Made by a program: the position numbers and the translations under genes | Part shown: positions 49,901 through 59,574 of the stretch, piece by piece | How the letters are laid out: each line of letters opens with the position of its first letter | Numbering within the stretch: position 1 is the stretch's first letter | Assembly: GCA_032209605.1 (NCBI GenBank) | Contig: JASFXZ010000001.1 | Span: forward strand, 36,708,619 to 36,772,618 | Direction of reading: 5' to 3' | Origin: Mactromeris polynyma | Taxonomy: Eukaryota; Mollusca; Bivalvia; Venerida; Mactridae | Length of the DNA stretch: 64,000 nt | The notes under the pieces: generated by a model | Told to the model about the DNA's origin: nothing | The model's input: only the letters and a program-made list of their open reading frames with translations | The model's database searches: none

Positions 49901-52900
49901 CCGTTTTTTGAAAAAGATAGAAAATATGTTTTGTGAGTTTAGAAATAAACAAATTGAAAAAGTAAAAAAAAATAGGGGGCAGGGGAGGTAGGCCCCTTAT
50001 TTGAAAAAGATAGAAAATATGTTTAGAGGGCGTGTACTAGGTCTGTATTCAAATATTAAAAAAAAATCGATAACGATGTACCAGCTGGCTCGTTATTGGG
50101 CTCCAGATATGTCATGATTCGCCGCTAACAAGTTCGAATGTTGATGTCAGTGCTAGCTCTGGGTTCGGTTATAGGAAAGTATTCAAATATTTAAAAAACA
50201 CTCGAATAACGATGTACGAGCTGGCTCGTTATTGGACTCCAGATATGTATTCGCCGCGGTCAAGTTTGAATGTTGATGTCAGTGCTAGCTCTGGGTTCGC
50301 TGATACGTCTGTATTCAAATATTTAAAAAACACTCGAATAACGATGTACGAGCTGGCTCGTTTTTCATATCCAGATATGTATTCATCGCGGTCAAGTTCG
50401 AATGTTGATGTCAGTGCTAGCTCTGGGTTCGGTTATAGGTCTGTATTCAAATATTTTAAAAACTCTCGAATACCGATTAACGAGCTGGCTCGTTATTGGA
50501 CTCTAGATATGTATTCGCCGCGGTCAAGTTCGAATGTTGATGTCAGTGCTAGCTCTGGGTTCGCTACTAGATCTGTATTCAAATATTTAAAAAAACACTT
50601 GAATAACGACTTACGAGCTGGCTCGTTATTGGACTCCAGATATGTATTCACCGCGGTCAAGTTCGAATGTTGATGTCAGTGCTAGCTCTGGGTTCGGTTA
50701 TAGGTCTGTATTCAAATATTTTAAAAACTCTCGAATACCGATTAACGAGCTGGCTCGTTATTGGACTCTAGATATGTATTCGCCGCGGTCAAGTTCGAAT
50801 GTTGATGTCAGTGCTAGCTCTGGGTTCGCTACTAGATCTGTATTCAAATATTTAAAAAAACACTTGAATAACGATGTACGAGCTGGCTCGTTATTGGACT
50901 CTAGATATGTATTCACCGCGGTCAAGTTCGAATGTTGATGTCAGTGCTAGCTCTGGGTTCGGTTATAGGTCTGTAATCAAATATTTTAAAAACTCTCGAA
51001 TACCGATTAACGAGCTGGCTCGTTATTGGACTCTAGATATGTATTCGCCGCGGTCAAGTTCGAATGTTGATGTCAGTGCTAGCTCTGGGTTCGCTACTAG
51101 ATCTGTATTCAAATATTTAAAAAAACACTTGAATAACGATGTACGAGCTGGCTCGTTATTGGACTCCAGATATGTATTCACCGCGGTCAAGTTCGAATGT
51201 TGATGTCAGTGCTAGCTCTGGGTTCGGTATATGTCTGTATTGAAATATTTAAGAATCACTCGAATAACGATGTACGAGCTGGCTCGTTATTGGACTCCAG
51301 ATATGTATTCGCCGCGGTCAAGTTCGAATGTTGATGTCAGTGCTAGCTCTGGGTTCGGTAATAGGTCTGTATTCAAATATTTAAAAATCACTCGAATAAC
51401 GATGTACGAGCTGGCTCGTTATTGGACTCCAGATATGTATTCGCCGCGGTCAAGTTCGAATGTTGATGTCAGTGCTAGCTCTGGGTTCGGTAATAGGTCT
51501 GTATTGAAATATTTAAGAAACACTCGAATAATGATGTACGAGCTGGCTCGTTATTGGACTCCAGATATGTATTCACCGCGGTCAAGTTCGAATGTTGATG
51601 TCAGTGCTAGCTCTGGGTTCGGTTATAGGTCTGTATTCAAATATTTTAAAAACTATTGAATAACGATGTACGAGCTGGCTCGTTATTGGACTCCAGATAT
51701 GTATTCGCCGCGGTCAAGTTCGAATGTTGATGTCAGTGCTAGCTCTGGGTTCGGTAATAGGTCTGTATTGAAATATTTAAGAAACACTCGAATAACGATT
51801 AACGAGCTAGCTCGTTTTTCGACTCCAGATATGTATTCGCCGCGGTCAAGTTCGAATGTTGATGTCAGTGCTAGCTCTGGGTTCGGTAATAGGTCTGTAT
51901 TCAAATATTTAAAAATCAGTCGAATAACGACTTACGAGCTGGCTCGTTATTGGACTCTAGATATGTATTCACCGCGGTCAAGTTCGAATGTTGATGTCAG
52001 TGCTAGCTCTGGGTTCGGTAATAGGTCTGTATTCAAATATTTGAAAATCACTCGAATAACGATGTACGAGCTGGCTCGTTATTGGACTCCAGATATGTAT
52101 TCGCCGCGGTCAAGTTCGAATGTTGATGTCAGTGCTAGCTCTGGGTTCGGTTATAGGTCTGTATTGAAATATTTAAGAAACACTCGAATAACGATTAACG
52201 AGCTGGCTCGTTTTTCGACTCCAGATATTTATTCGCCGCGGTCAAGTTCGAATGTTGATGTCAGTGCTAGCTCTGGGTTCGCTACTAGATCTGTATTCAA
52301 ATATTTAAAAAAAACTCTCGAATACCGATTAACGAGCTGGCTCGTTATTGGACTCCAGATATGTATTCGCCGCGGTAAAGTTCGAATGTTGATGTCAGTG
52401 CTAGCTCTGGGTTCGCAACTAGATCTGTATTCAAATATTTAAAAAAACACTTGAATAACGATTAACGAGCTGGTTCGTTATTTGACTCCAGATATGTATT
52501 CGCCGAGGACCCGTTTCGAATGTTGATGTCAGTGCTAGCTCTGGGTTCGATATAAGATATGTATTCAAAAATATAAGTCGAATAACGATGTCAGAGCTGG
52601 CTTTGTATTCAATCTGGGTCAGTATTCAATGTTGATGTACGATGTACGATTGCCGCGCCAACTTCACTCAACTTGAAAAATGGCGTTAAACCCGATAAAG
52701 AATGATACGTACCTATGATTGCGTTGTGATATCCGTTATGTTCACTGGGAATAATGTCAGTGGAAACGGCTCGATCAAAATACTGTAGGTATCTAGATAA
52801 TTTTGCATTTTTTGGATCTACAAAAATAGGTAAACATTATAATAAAGTAGACTTGGGAGTATCATCATATGTCTTGGACGAAACCTGTGTCTCTGTTCAC

Positions 52901-55900
52901 AGTTTAAATAAAACTATTTCATTTTCACACAGCATCAGTACATGTAGTGTTCGCATAGAAGGCCTAATGTGTTGCCTCAAAATTACATACAAAATATTCA
53001 AATTTCGAATTTATGTTTTTGATTATTTGTAATGAGTCTTAAAAGGAGCTATATACATATGTACACATACGTGCAAATAATTTCATTATGAACGATAACC
53101 GATGAGATCTGAATAAGATCATATTACTTTGGGTCACGAGTGTGTTATTTTGTTAAGAGCACCTATACAGAGATACAAATTCGACTTGGTGGAAAGTAAC
53201 ATTTGATGATTTGTACATCTATGCATAAATATATACATGTCAATTGAAATAACTGAAAACTTGGCTTTGTAAACAAATTAAAGACGTTTCAAATTTGGTG
53301 TTAGTACTAGCATAATTATGGATGAGTAAGCTATGTTGCTTGCTCGAGTATTTATAAACCAACTTACTTTCGAATCGCCTTTTAGCAATCCATTGAATCT
53401 CTTTTTGTACTAATGACGATATTTGTGGATGTCGTGTCAGACGACGATGTAAATCTGTTGTACCACATTTTGGAGGTCCAACTAAATAAAAGTACGGCAA
53501 GCAACGAATTTGTGAGGCATTACGACCGACCACCTCTCGCCAGCAAGGATTTTTGAAGCTATTGAGAAACGGCAACTTTTCCTGTGAAGTAAATATGAAA
53601 ACTATATGAACTACGTAGTATTAGGTTTTCACACAAATATTTCCGAACAGTAAAGACAAACATATACGCATCAAGTCCACGATGTCAGCTTACATATCAT
53701 AAAATATCCGTAAAACGGAACAGGCATGAAACTAATTAAATCACCTAATTTGAGAGACTGTTCGAGCTTCCTATGGACCTAGTGAGAAGTAGTCTGGATA
53801 ATAATGAGCAAACATCAATGACCAAAAGTTTGAAATTTTATAAATATACACAAAACCAGTCAAAATACAGTTTGCAGAAAGAATGGACGAATGAAGAGCA
53901 TTGATAAAGTAAGACTGCTGTTGTGACGTCTACGCTTATATCAATACACCATCGACTCACACCATTTAAATAATGAAAGCACTGGAGTTGTTCGGTATTG
54001 AACACTGGTTTTATATTCAGAAATTCCAGAGAAAAATGCCAACATAATGCCTGGTAATTTAACACTACTCGTATTCAAAGAATATTTCTTCCTATTACAG
54101 AACCCCAGTTTACTATTATATTTTTATCACCTTTCTCACAGAGATTTACTTAGATGGGAGTGGGGTTGGCCATGTCCCACCTGGCTGTTTTTACTGGTGG
54201 CTTAATTTTAAAAGGCATGGATTAATACATAGTTGTCAGACGTAGCACGTTTACTGTTACTGACCTCCACTATTCAGAAAATCCATAAATATTTCATGAG
54301 CTATGCTCCCAATAAGATGTAATCAATGGAGATCAAAGAGCAAGTAAGACACATTTTAAAATATTAATTTAAAGAAAGTTTTAGCATTTAACAGTAAAAA
54401 ATCAAGGCTAGTGATTTAACACTCAAATATTGGACTATTTTGTTTACCAATTGATTTACCTATATTCCTCCGCGACATCCGGAGAAAAGCGCGCGGTTTT
54501 GGCGTTTGTTATGACACGTGATAAAACCCACGCCAAACATTATAATTAGGCGATTGACCCAATTTTGTTCAGGCTGTTACAATAATTGACTTAGCTCAAA
54601 ACAATTTTAACATAGAATATCGAAGACATTGTTTATATCAAAGACATTGTTTAGTATTTTTCTGTAAAAATCAATGCTAGATGCTAGCTTAGACCTGACT
54701 TCAACAGTTAAAACGCTCAGTTGTTGGTTACGCTCAGTTGTTGGTTTACTTTTTGTAACAGATTTACCTTTTCTGTTATTCTTGCGCATGCGCAGAATAC
54801 CTTTTCTGTTATTCGTACGTAATTTCCGTAGTTAATACGCAAACGTAGTTAATACGCAAAAGTAGTAAAGCGAGCAAACGTAGTTAAGCGATGCGATTGT
54901 CGAAATTTGCCATAGAACTAGTTGTTCTATCGAACAACTAAAAACACCATTAGACACTGTCACCGGTGTGTGGTAAGAAATCCCGTTTATTTTTATACAA
55001 ATATTACGTGTTGAAATGAGTGATAGAGTCGGTACGAGCACCATATTATTGAACTTTCCCATAGTCTTTTGAGTTTGGCCAATAAGACTAAAGTTACTTA
55101 AATAAATCTGATAAATACGGTCCGATTACATTTAAAAGTACAGTGTTTGCTCGAATTAACTAGAGAAACTGAAACAGTACATGACAAAATCTCAGTAAAT
55201 CGAGAAGCTTCCATGGTCTGGTTGCTTGCACTGCCTTCATCGCTACCATTGATACATATAATGTCAATAAAAATGAACAGATTGTCTTAATCCAGTTGAT
55301 CGTTTCGTTTTCAGCATATCGGCATCAATGCTGTAAATACCGAAGTTTTCCGTAAACGGTTGCCACGGTGATATACTTCAGTAGTTAAAATTATGATTTG
55401 CGATACAATGTAATATTTTCATCGCATGCATAAATATCATGTACACGGTGTAACAAAGGTTTGTTCACAAAGTTTGTTCACAAAATTTGAAGTTAGTTAA
55501 AATGAAAATAATGCAGTGTACACTGGCTTTATTTCGGATAATGAAATATAGGTTGCTTTTTCATGTAGGGCTATATCTGTTTTATTTAGAGCTCTAACAC
55601 AGACTGAGTAATCTATCGGGATATAACAACATATATGGTCGTTCCATTTAAAAAATACTAACATTCAAGCTTTGTGAATGAACTTTTTTAACACCATGTA
55701 GTCAAAGTTTAGGTAAACATGGTGGATGAACACGTGACATTTTGTTTACTACGCGGCACGAAAAACCGGCGGCCGATCACAAGACCGTTCGTATTTTGCC
55801 AGTTTTAGTTTGTTAGAAATAGTTTTTTTAATAGCTTAAAGCCTGGTCGTTCAAAATCCGGTTGCATCGATAGCCATATCGACACATAGATTGCTGTAGA

Positions 55901-57489
55901 TTTGCCGGAATGCGTGCCACAAAAAAATCGCCTCGCTTAAATTTTGTGGCACGCATTCCGGCAAATCTACAGAGATCTATGTGTCGATACCCTGCCTGAT
56001 ATACAATGCATGCAATGTATTTATTTCACGCAGTAAAGCGAATAAGCAATGTCAACATACAGTATTCTCAGGAGTATTGTCAATTCTGTTGTATATTGCT
56101 TCTTCCACAGTTACAAGGTCCTGTTGTTGAGTAGTATGGATATTTAAACTTCCTCGTGACTTTGTTAGGAATGATGAATGTAAAGTCTTGTCTTTCTGTA
56201 ATGAATCTTCAGTACCATTCACCTGTTTTCTGTAAGTGACTGTGTTCGAACCTGAGACAGAGTAGACTGGTAATAGACAATGACCTTGACGAACGCCCAA
56301 ATTCAAAACATTCACAATCTTTATCTTGTACAAGGTTTTATACAATGCATTTAAAAAATATGACAACTGAGATGTAATGAAATTGTGCGATGATCAGACA
56401 GAATGTTCGGTTCGCCTATAGAAAACATTTAAAATATTTCATAAAACTGGGTTGACATAGTACATTATCTACAACGCTAGATCCAGCATGCTTTACACAT
56501 GTAAATTTACCGACGGAAGCGTCTTCACAATGCCTACCATTCCCAACTCTCAAGCTACTACGTTTACAAAAAATCACCAACAATTTGCCATTTAAATTTA
56601 GGATCTTATCCTGGCAATTACGTACTAAATAATCATCAATAATATAGTCATCTGGTATCATATTTAAAGTATGCAAATATTCATCTTGAACAAATTCGTT
56701 TTTCATCCCAATTCTCGAGTTTATGTCTCCAAGAATAATATATTCACATGTACGACCATTGTCCTCGTTGAAAAGCAAAAATATCATACACAATCAAAAA
56801 TAGTACTTTCTAGAAACACTTCCCTACTATAGTGCGTATGAACGCATGAATATTGCCTGGACCAATTTATTTCAGTATAGGTGTATTAAATGGTCGTGTT
56901 TGCCCGTAAGCTTGACGGAGAAAAACCCGCCGTTGTGTTTCGATAGAAAAGTTAACCAAACAGCAGTTATAGCTTTACGCACGAGAGAATTTCCTTACCT
57001 AAATTGACATGGATTGGTCCCCAAAACACCTGTCCGGGGTCAATCTAACAGCACTAAATTATAGTGCGATTTTATTAACCGCGAACGTATTATTATACCT
57101 GGACCAATACATTTCAAAATACATGTAGTTGTATTACAATGTTCATGTTTGTCCTTAAGCTTGACAGAGAAAAGGCTCTGGTTGTGTTTTGATAGAGTAG
57201 TGAACCAACCAGCAGCTATATCTTTACGCGCGAGAGCATTTCCTTACCTTATTTCGCATGAATTTAACATGCGAGCAAATGTTCGAGGGTCGGGGCAAAA
57301 AAATAGGGTAGGTCGGGAAACCTGAAACAAACTCAGAACTCATCGCAAAGAAGTAATAAATTCAAACTTACCCTGAAAGAAAGAAACGGGGTGAATCCAC
57401 TGTGGTTTGTACAGAACGGAGTAAGCCGCAAACACTGATATGACCAGAATGACCGCTCCAATAAACTGTTTTGTGGGGTTGCTCGACAT
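37734..57489 (-). CDS. CHST15-like carbohydrate sulfotransferase (type II Golgi membrane), 8 coding exons
   Basis: Coding exons in transcript order: 57489-57372, 56251-56061, 53581-53368, 52817-52713, 42144-42003, 40595-40445, 39552-39404, 37915-37734. Splice phases agree throughout except that exon 7 carries one extra base (see finding). Corrected length is 416 aa, against about 560 for vertebrate CHST15, with a much shorter N-terminal stem. Residues 9-26 are a single membrane anchor, 40-103 a stem with N51-G-T, then the luminal sulfotransferase domain. PPKCGTTDL (139-147) is the 5'-phosphosulfate loop and R252...S260 in RNPVTRTYSDY the 3'-phosphate site for PAPS. RCLPYFYLVG, the KE motif and KRRF around it match GalNAc-4-sulfate 6-O-sulfotransferases. 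The likely role is sulfation of chondroitin/dermatan-type glycans in the Golgi; acceptor specificity is inferred. Confidence 0.9.
37916..39403. other. Sulfotransferase intron 7, nothing recognised
   Basis: Contains short inverted words around ccgaaatccactgaatttcgg near 38267-38300. No exon evident; the phase conflict of exons 7 and 8 is better explained by the frameshift than by a missed exon. Confidence 0.45.
39404..39552 (-). CDS. Sulfotransferase exon 7, carrying an apparent +1 frameshift
   Basis: Starts in phase 0 with TRMFIGIYSVYLEDYLRVF, a clear match to the GLYAVYLLDW region of CHST15. It ends at a GTAAGT donor in phase 2, but exon 8 needs phase 1. Removing one base from the CCC run at 39428-39430 (plus strand) makes the last residues ALKEIFSFLDI, which matches the family, and fixes the phase. 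As written, the protein would run out of frame into exon 8 and stop early. Confidence 0.85.
39729..40180. mobile_element. hAT-like MITE rich in cgataatcg words
   Basis: Left end taatgatggataatcgg and right end (reverse complement) tagtgatggcgcgattatcg are imperfect inverted repeats, with further cgattatcg/cgataatcg palindromic words inside each end. Termini of the TAGTGATGG type suggest hAT. A clean 8-bp target duplication is not visible. Lies in sulfotransferase intron 6. Confidence 0.5.
40445..40595 (-). CDS. Sulfotransferase exon 6 (end of 3'-PSB)
   Basis: Encodes residues 257-307, starting RTYSDYKHF; S260 completes the R-x7-S 3'-PSB motif. Two cysteines (RCKN and KRCID) match the disulfide region of the vertebrate enzyme. 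Acceptor ctgttttcag, donor GTAAGT, phase 0. Confidence 0.92.
40905..41905. repeat. 85-bp dimeric tandem array
   Basis: Two related 42- and 43-bp monomers alternate: one ends in gacgcacctcgacattttgt, the other in gtcgcacaagaacaatacat, each preceded by cgtttataattgatatgtca. Edges carry more diverged copies (cgtttataacatagatgtc). Lies in sulfotransferase intron 5. Confidence 0.93.
42003..42144 (-). CDS. Sulfotransferase exon 5 (start of 3'-PSB)
   Basis: Encodes residues 210-256, from G/DFSPSTIWY to KILVTLRNPVT. R252 begins the 3'-phosphate-binding motif, which is completed in the next exon. Acceptor tttcttctttag, donor GTATTT, phase 2. Confidence 0.92.
42475..43061 (+). repeat. Solo arm of the foldback element family
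   Basis: About four diverged 120-132-bp units (gatgtcagtgctagctctgg, cagatatgtattcgcc) end in the same terminus as the large element: gattgccgcgccaacttcac to tcaact at 43061. No opposite arm is found to its left, so it is a truncated copy. Lies in intron 4. Confidence 0.75.
43225..43285 (+). repeat. Short agccccgata minisatellite
   Basis: About five copies of a 10-11-bp agccccgata(c) unit. Confidence 0.7.
43305..43480 (+). repeat. tRNA-derived SINE, second family, degenerate
   Basis: B-box-like tgggttcaattcccggcaag followed by the family tail (ggcatgtggctacggtcatt, tgtcccccacctcag). Ends just before the foldback target site. Confidence 0.5.
43489..43497. repeat. Left target-site duplication (TGAAAAATG)
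   Basis: Nine bases, identical to 52674-52682. Confidence 0.85.
43630..47330 (-). repeat. Left arm: 132-bp tandem array
   Basis: About 27 units of 132-133 bp on the minus strand. Key words are gatgtcagtgctagctctgg, gtattcaaatatttaaaaa, cgagctggctcgttattgga and atatgtattcgccgcggtca. Most units are 44 codons without a stop, so open frames up to 337 codons arise (ELARYWTPDMYSPRSSSNVD repeats). Confidence 0.95.
47331..48530. repeat. C-rich degenerate repeats, inner part of the left arm
   Basis: Alternating ccctcccc/ggaggg blocks and tttactttttcaatttgttt words, about 115-bp periodic. Counterparts in opposite orientation occur at 49690-50035. Confidence 0.75.
48664..48952. mobile_element. Small TIR element, copy 1 (289 bp)
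   Basis: Bounded by GGTGCGTTTTTTAGAGGTAG and its inverse, a 20-bp terminal inverted repeat. The centre holds a second inverted pair, acaaaatggcg / cgccattttgt. Lies in the loop of the foldback element. Confidence 0.8.
48958..49245. mobile_element. Small TIR element, copy 2 (288 bp)
   Basis: Direct tandem copy of 48664-48952, separated from it by only tcaga; the left flank of copy 1 is ccaga. Same termini and same inner inverted pair with scattered substitutions. Confidence 0.8.
49246..49689. other. Unique loop sequence of the foldback element
   Basis: No ORF or transposase motif recognised. Contains an imperfect inverted pair built on gattagataa/cttatctaatc-like words. Confidence 0.4.
50036..52560 (+). 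repeat. Right arm: 132-bp tandem array
   Basis: About 19 units of the same 132-bp family, in plus orientation, mirror image of the left arm. Open frames up to 258 codons are repeat translation. Confidence 0.95.
52674..52682. repeat. Right target-site duplication (TGAAAAATG)
   Basis: Nine bases, identical to 43489-43497. Confidence 0.85.
52713..52817 (-). CDS. Sulfotransferase exon 4
   Basis: 105 nt, phase 1 to phase 1, encoding residues 175-210: a YLQYFDRAV helix and HNAIIG, aligning with the region between the two PAPS motifs of CHST15. Acceptor ctatttttgtag, donor GTACGT. It is followed by a 10.6-kb intron filled by the foldback element. Confidence 0.88.
   Translation of the reverse strand: MQKMQNYLDTYSILIEPFPLTLFPVNITDITTQS
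53368..53581 (-). CDS. Sulfotransferase exon 3 (5'-PSB, PAPS-binding loop)
   Basis: Encodes residues 104-174: the FKNPCWRE segment, sequon N124-A-S, RCLPYFYLVG, then the PAPS loop PKCGTTDL and the KEIQW / KRRF segment. This is the strongest family match in the gene. Acceptor atttacttcacag, donor GTAAGT. Confidence 0.94.
53970..54948 (-). repeat. Dispersed repeat, long copy
   Basis: On the minus strand it starts with gttcgatagaacaactag, continues atggcaaatttcgacaatcg and gcgcaagaataacag, and ends near accagtgttcaataccgaac. All are shared with 11826-12120. About 700 bp more than that copy. Lies in sulfotransferase intron 2. Confidence 0.5.
54949..55876. other. Sulfotransferase intron 2, nothing recognised
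   Basis: AT-rich intron without exon or element signals. Confidence 0.4.
55877..55989. repeat. Near-perfect 48-bp hairpin
   Basis: Left arm tatcgacacatag...gtgccacaaaa (55877-55924) pairs with the right arm ttttgtggcacgc...atgtgtcgata, with a short loop and only a few mismatches. Lies in sulfotransferase intron 2, about 70 bases downstream of exon 2 on the transcribed strand. Confidence 0.88.
56061..56251 (-). CDS. Sulfotransferase exon 2 (luminal stem)
   Basis: Chosen because it is the segment that satisfies phase 1 in and phase 0 out with good sites (acceptor ctactctgtctcag, donor GTATGT). It encodes 64 polar residues including the sequon NGT, suitable for a stem. A competing segment at 57321 would need an intron of only 50 bases. 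The open frame continues on both sides, so homology or RNA evidence would be decisive. Confidence 0.65.
56335..56793 (-). pseudogene. LINE endonuclease-domain relic
   Basis: The minus strand encodes the apurinic-type endonuclease signatures of LINE ORF2: ILGDINSRIG, LLVIFCKRSSLRVGNGR and VGKFT...GSSVVDNVL. After a frame change near 56415 the catalytic end follows, GEPNILSDHRTISLHLS. Reverse transcriptase is absent on this side. A decayed, 5'-type fragment in sulfotransferase intron 1. Confidence 0.75.
56830..57270. repeat. Imperfect tandem duplication, unit about 235 bp
   Basis: Words gcctggaccaat / acctggaccaat, aagcttgacggagaaaa / aagcttgacagagaaaa, gttgtgttt and gagagaatttccttacct / gagagcatttccttacct recur in the same order about 240 bp apart. 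Confidence 0.7.
57372..57489 (-). CDS. Sulfotransferase exon 1 (cytosolic tail and membrane anchor)
   Basis: ATG at 57489 opens a short basic tail (MSSNPTK) followed by an 18-residue hydrophobic anchor (FIGAVILVISVFAAYSVL). Donor GTAAGT at 57371, phase 1. An acceptor-like tttttatcacag lies 14 bases upstream of the ATG, so the 5' UTR probably has a further exon outside what I can identify. Confidence 0.8.
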
Positions 57490-57809
57490 TTGGATACACT
57501 CTGTGATAAAAATATACATAATTCAACTGATTTGCCACCATTCTAGCAAGAAAGTAAGTCCATAATATCAATAAATAAACCTCTAATGAACAGGTTTTGT
57601 TTTGTACGGACATTTTAAATCACTACATGAATAAGTATAGTTATTAATAATGTAGGCCCCTACTTGATTCCGATGACAAATTGTATTGCTCGTTATTTAT
57701 AATGAACGATGTTTCGATAGAATCGATCGACACTTTCTCTGGCAAAAAATAATGGCAGAAAATATACATTGTAAAATGGTTACTGCCTGAAAAGCGATGA
57801 ACTCATGTG

Positions 57810-57940
57810 TCCGTTCAAAATTCGTACTCATATTTCTTTGACTCACACGTAGGGTTAAGCCAAGGAAGAGCCGACGTTCTCTCGTTTAATTATAGTAATA
57901 TTAATGCCGACTTACTTGACATTTTCACTATAAATGAACG
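57810..57940 (+). pseudogene. Possible LINE reverse-transcriptase fragment
   Basis: YFFDSHVGLSQG followed by a degraded LS-F-Y-N-DL-like segment resembles the G-V-x-Q-G...LSP-LF stretch of LINE reverse transcriptases. Only about 40 residues, and the second half is decayed. Confidence 0.45.
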
Positions 57941-59110
57941 GTCAGCGGCCAAAAAAAACATTTTTTTTCCAATTCGATGTATTTTTTTTCTAAAGAATAC
58001 GATTACCAAAAATTCAAAAAATATCTCTTTATTGCAAAAAATCATGATTTTATGGTTCGCTTTTTCCGTGGCGCGTTCGGCAATTTCCGCCGCCTATTCC
58101 GGAAGTGACGTAGATTTATTCCCACTGCTAGTTCGACTTCATAACATTACAGGTCTATTATGCATTATGTGCTCTTCGCTGGATAGAACAAGTAAATCGT
58201 CGTGACAGATGTGTTTAGTGATCGTTTGCAGTTCTTCTGCTTATTATTATTACGGACAATGAATCATAAGGTCTTGGGTTTGATCCCTCTGAAATGCTTT
58301 TCAGTGTTTTCCATCAAACATAGCACTGGTATGTAACCAACAAAGTAATGGTTGGATGCCAGGAAAAAAGCAACTGTATGATGGTTCTAATTGGAACTGT
58401 GCAGTGACTGTTTTTGTGTTTAAAAGTATCTGTTTGGCCTACGCCGAAATACCATTATGTGCATTAGTGAAAATGTACCCTGCAAATCACGACCTTAAAA
58501 CACGGTAAATACATGTATTATATAAAAAAACATCATTTGGTTTGCCACTTTGGCAAACATAAAGAACTTAGGTATCTGAGAATGTCAGATTCGAAGTTCA
58601 CCTATAGTCTTCATTCCTATTTCCAGGCTAATTATTCTAGGCATGTCTCATACATGCGTACATAAATATAAAATGGTCTGAATTTCAGTGTTATATATAT
58701 AACTATATTGCCTCCATTTTCTGGAGATATACGGTTTAACAATTATTTATGCATATAAACATACATATAGCACGAAAAGTAACTACTATATACAGCATAT
58801 AGAAGGGAAAAAGGACGAATACATAGCCAAGAGAATGGAATAAAACATTCAATCTCTTGCACGTAACTCGTAACATTTGACCTCACGGAGTATATTTGGT
58901 TCAAACGAAACGAAAATTTGATACTAAACATGTAAGGAAATGGTAATACGTATTATTGGTAAAGCAGTCTCAGGAATTTGCCGTTTTTCTATCAAAAAGT
59001 CAGTATACGAGCAGTTGTCCATATATCTCATCAAGTTGTTGTCCTCACGACCCAGTAGGTAAGCACACAGTTTGTCTCTGGTTACACTGTGTAAATAATT
59101 GCTGAGGGGA
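57941..59110. other. No gene recognised; possible SINE remnant
   Basis: At 58225-58340 a B-box-like cttgggtttgatccctctg and following sequence suggest a degraded tRNA-derived SINE. The rest is AT-rich without signal. Confidence 0.35.
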
Positions 59111-59426
59111 ACATTTTGTTCGTATTGAAATCACACTTGGGTCAATACAGTCAAACAGATAATGCGCGAGTTTCCCACAGTATAAGACTGGTACAGCTAC
59201 CAAAAAGTGTCAGACATTCTACAGGATCAACGGGTGGGGTAAGTACAACCTCAGCCCCAGCCCAAACTTCAAACTATATAGAAACAAATATTGACATTTT
59301 GAAACAATTGCCGACTAATGAAAAACGAATGTTTTGTTAGAAGGCATGCTTAAAACTAATGTAATATAGAATTGATAACATTGAATCAGGTACATGTTTA
59401 TTTTAATAGCGTTTAAAATGTATTGA

Positions 59427-59574
59427 GTACAGGCAGATTGATATTGAGGCCCGTCAAAATGAAGTTGATTTATTGTTTTCCGGATGCCCAGAAACAGAGA
59501 GTGAAAATTGTGTCGCAATCGTCTCTGAAATACTAGCACAAAACTTAAATTTACCGCAATCGTCATGGTGCTAA
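59427..59574 (+). pseudogene. LINE ORF1-like fragment
   Basis: Reads IDIEARQNEVDLLFSGCPET then ESENCVAIVSEILAQNL, ending at a stop. The pattern (E-x-R...L-F-x-G-x-x-E-x-E-x-x-x-C) resembles the coiled-coil / RRM junction of L1-like ORF1 proteins. Weak but in context with nearby LINE relics. Confidence 0.45.

Larger units (their letters stand above)
43498..52673. mobile_element. Foldback-type transposon, 9176 bp, with 9-bp target duplication
   Basis: Termini are inverted repeats: AGTTAAGTGAAGTTGCCGCG at the left; the reverse complement of the right end reads AGTTGAGTGAAGTTGGCGCG. Near-identity continues for about 150 bp. The identical 9-mer TGAAAAATG lies immediately outside both ends (43489-43497 and 52674-52682). 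Arms are 132-bp tandem arrays, mirror-oriented (left about 27 units, right about 19), followed inward by inverted C/G-rich segments and a unique loop at about 48530-49690. Long tandem-repeat arms and 9-bp duplications are features of Drosophila Foldback and MULE-related elements. No transposase is recognisable, so it is probably non-autonomous. It makes up most of sulfotransferase intron 4. Confidence 0.88.

Noticed and set aside
53240..53367. Extension of the sulfotransferase exon 3 frame past its donor
   Set aside because: Similarity stops exactly at the GTAAGT donor and exon 4 continues the family alignment in phase.
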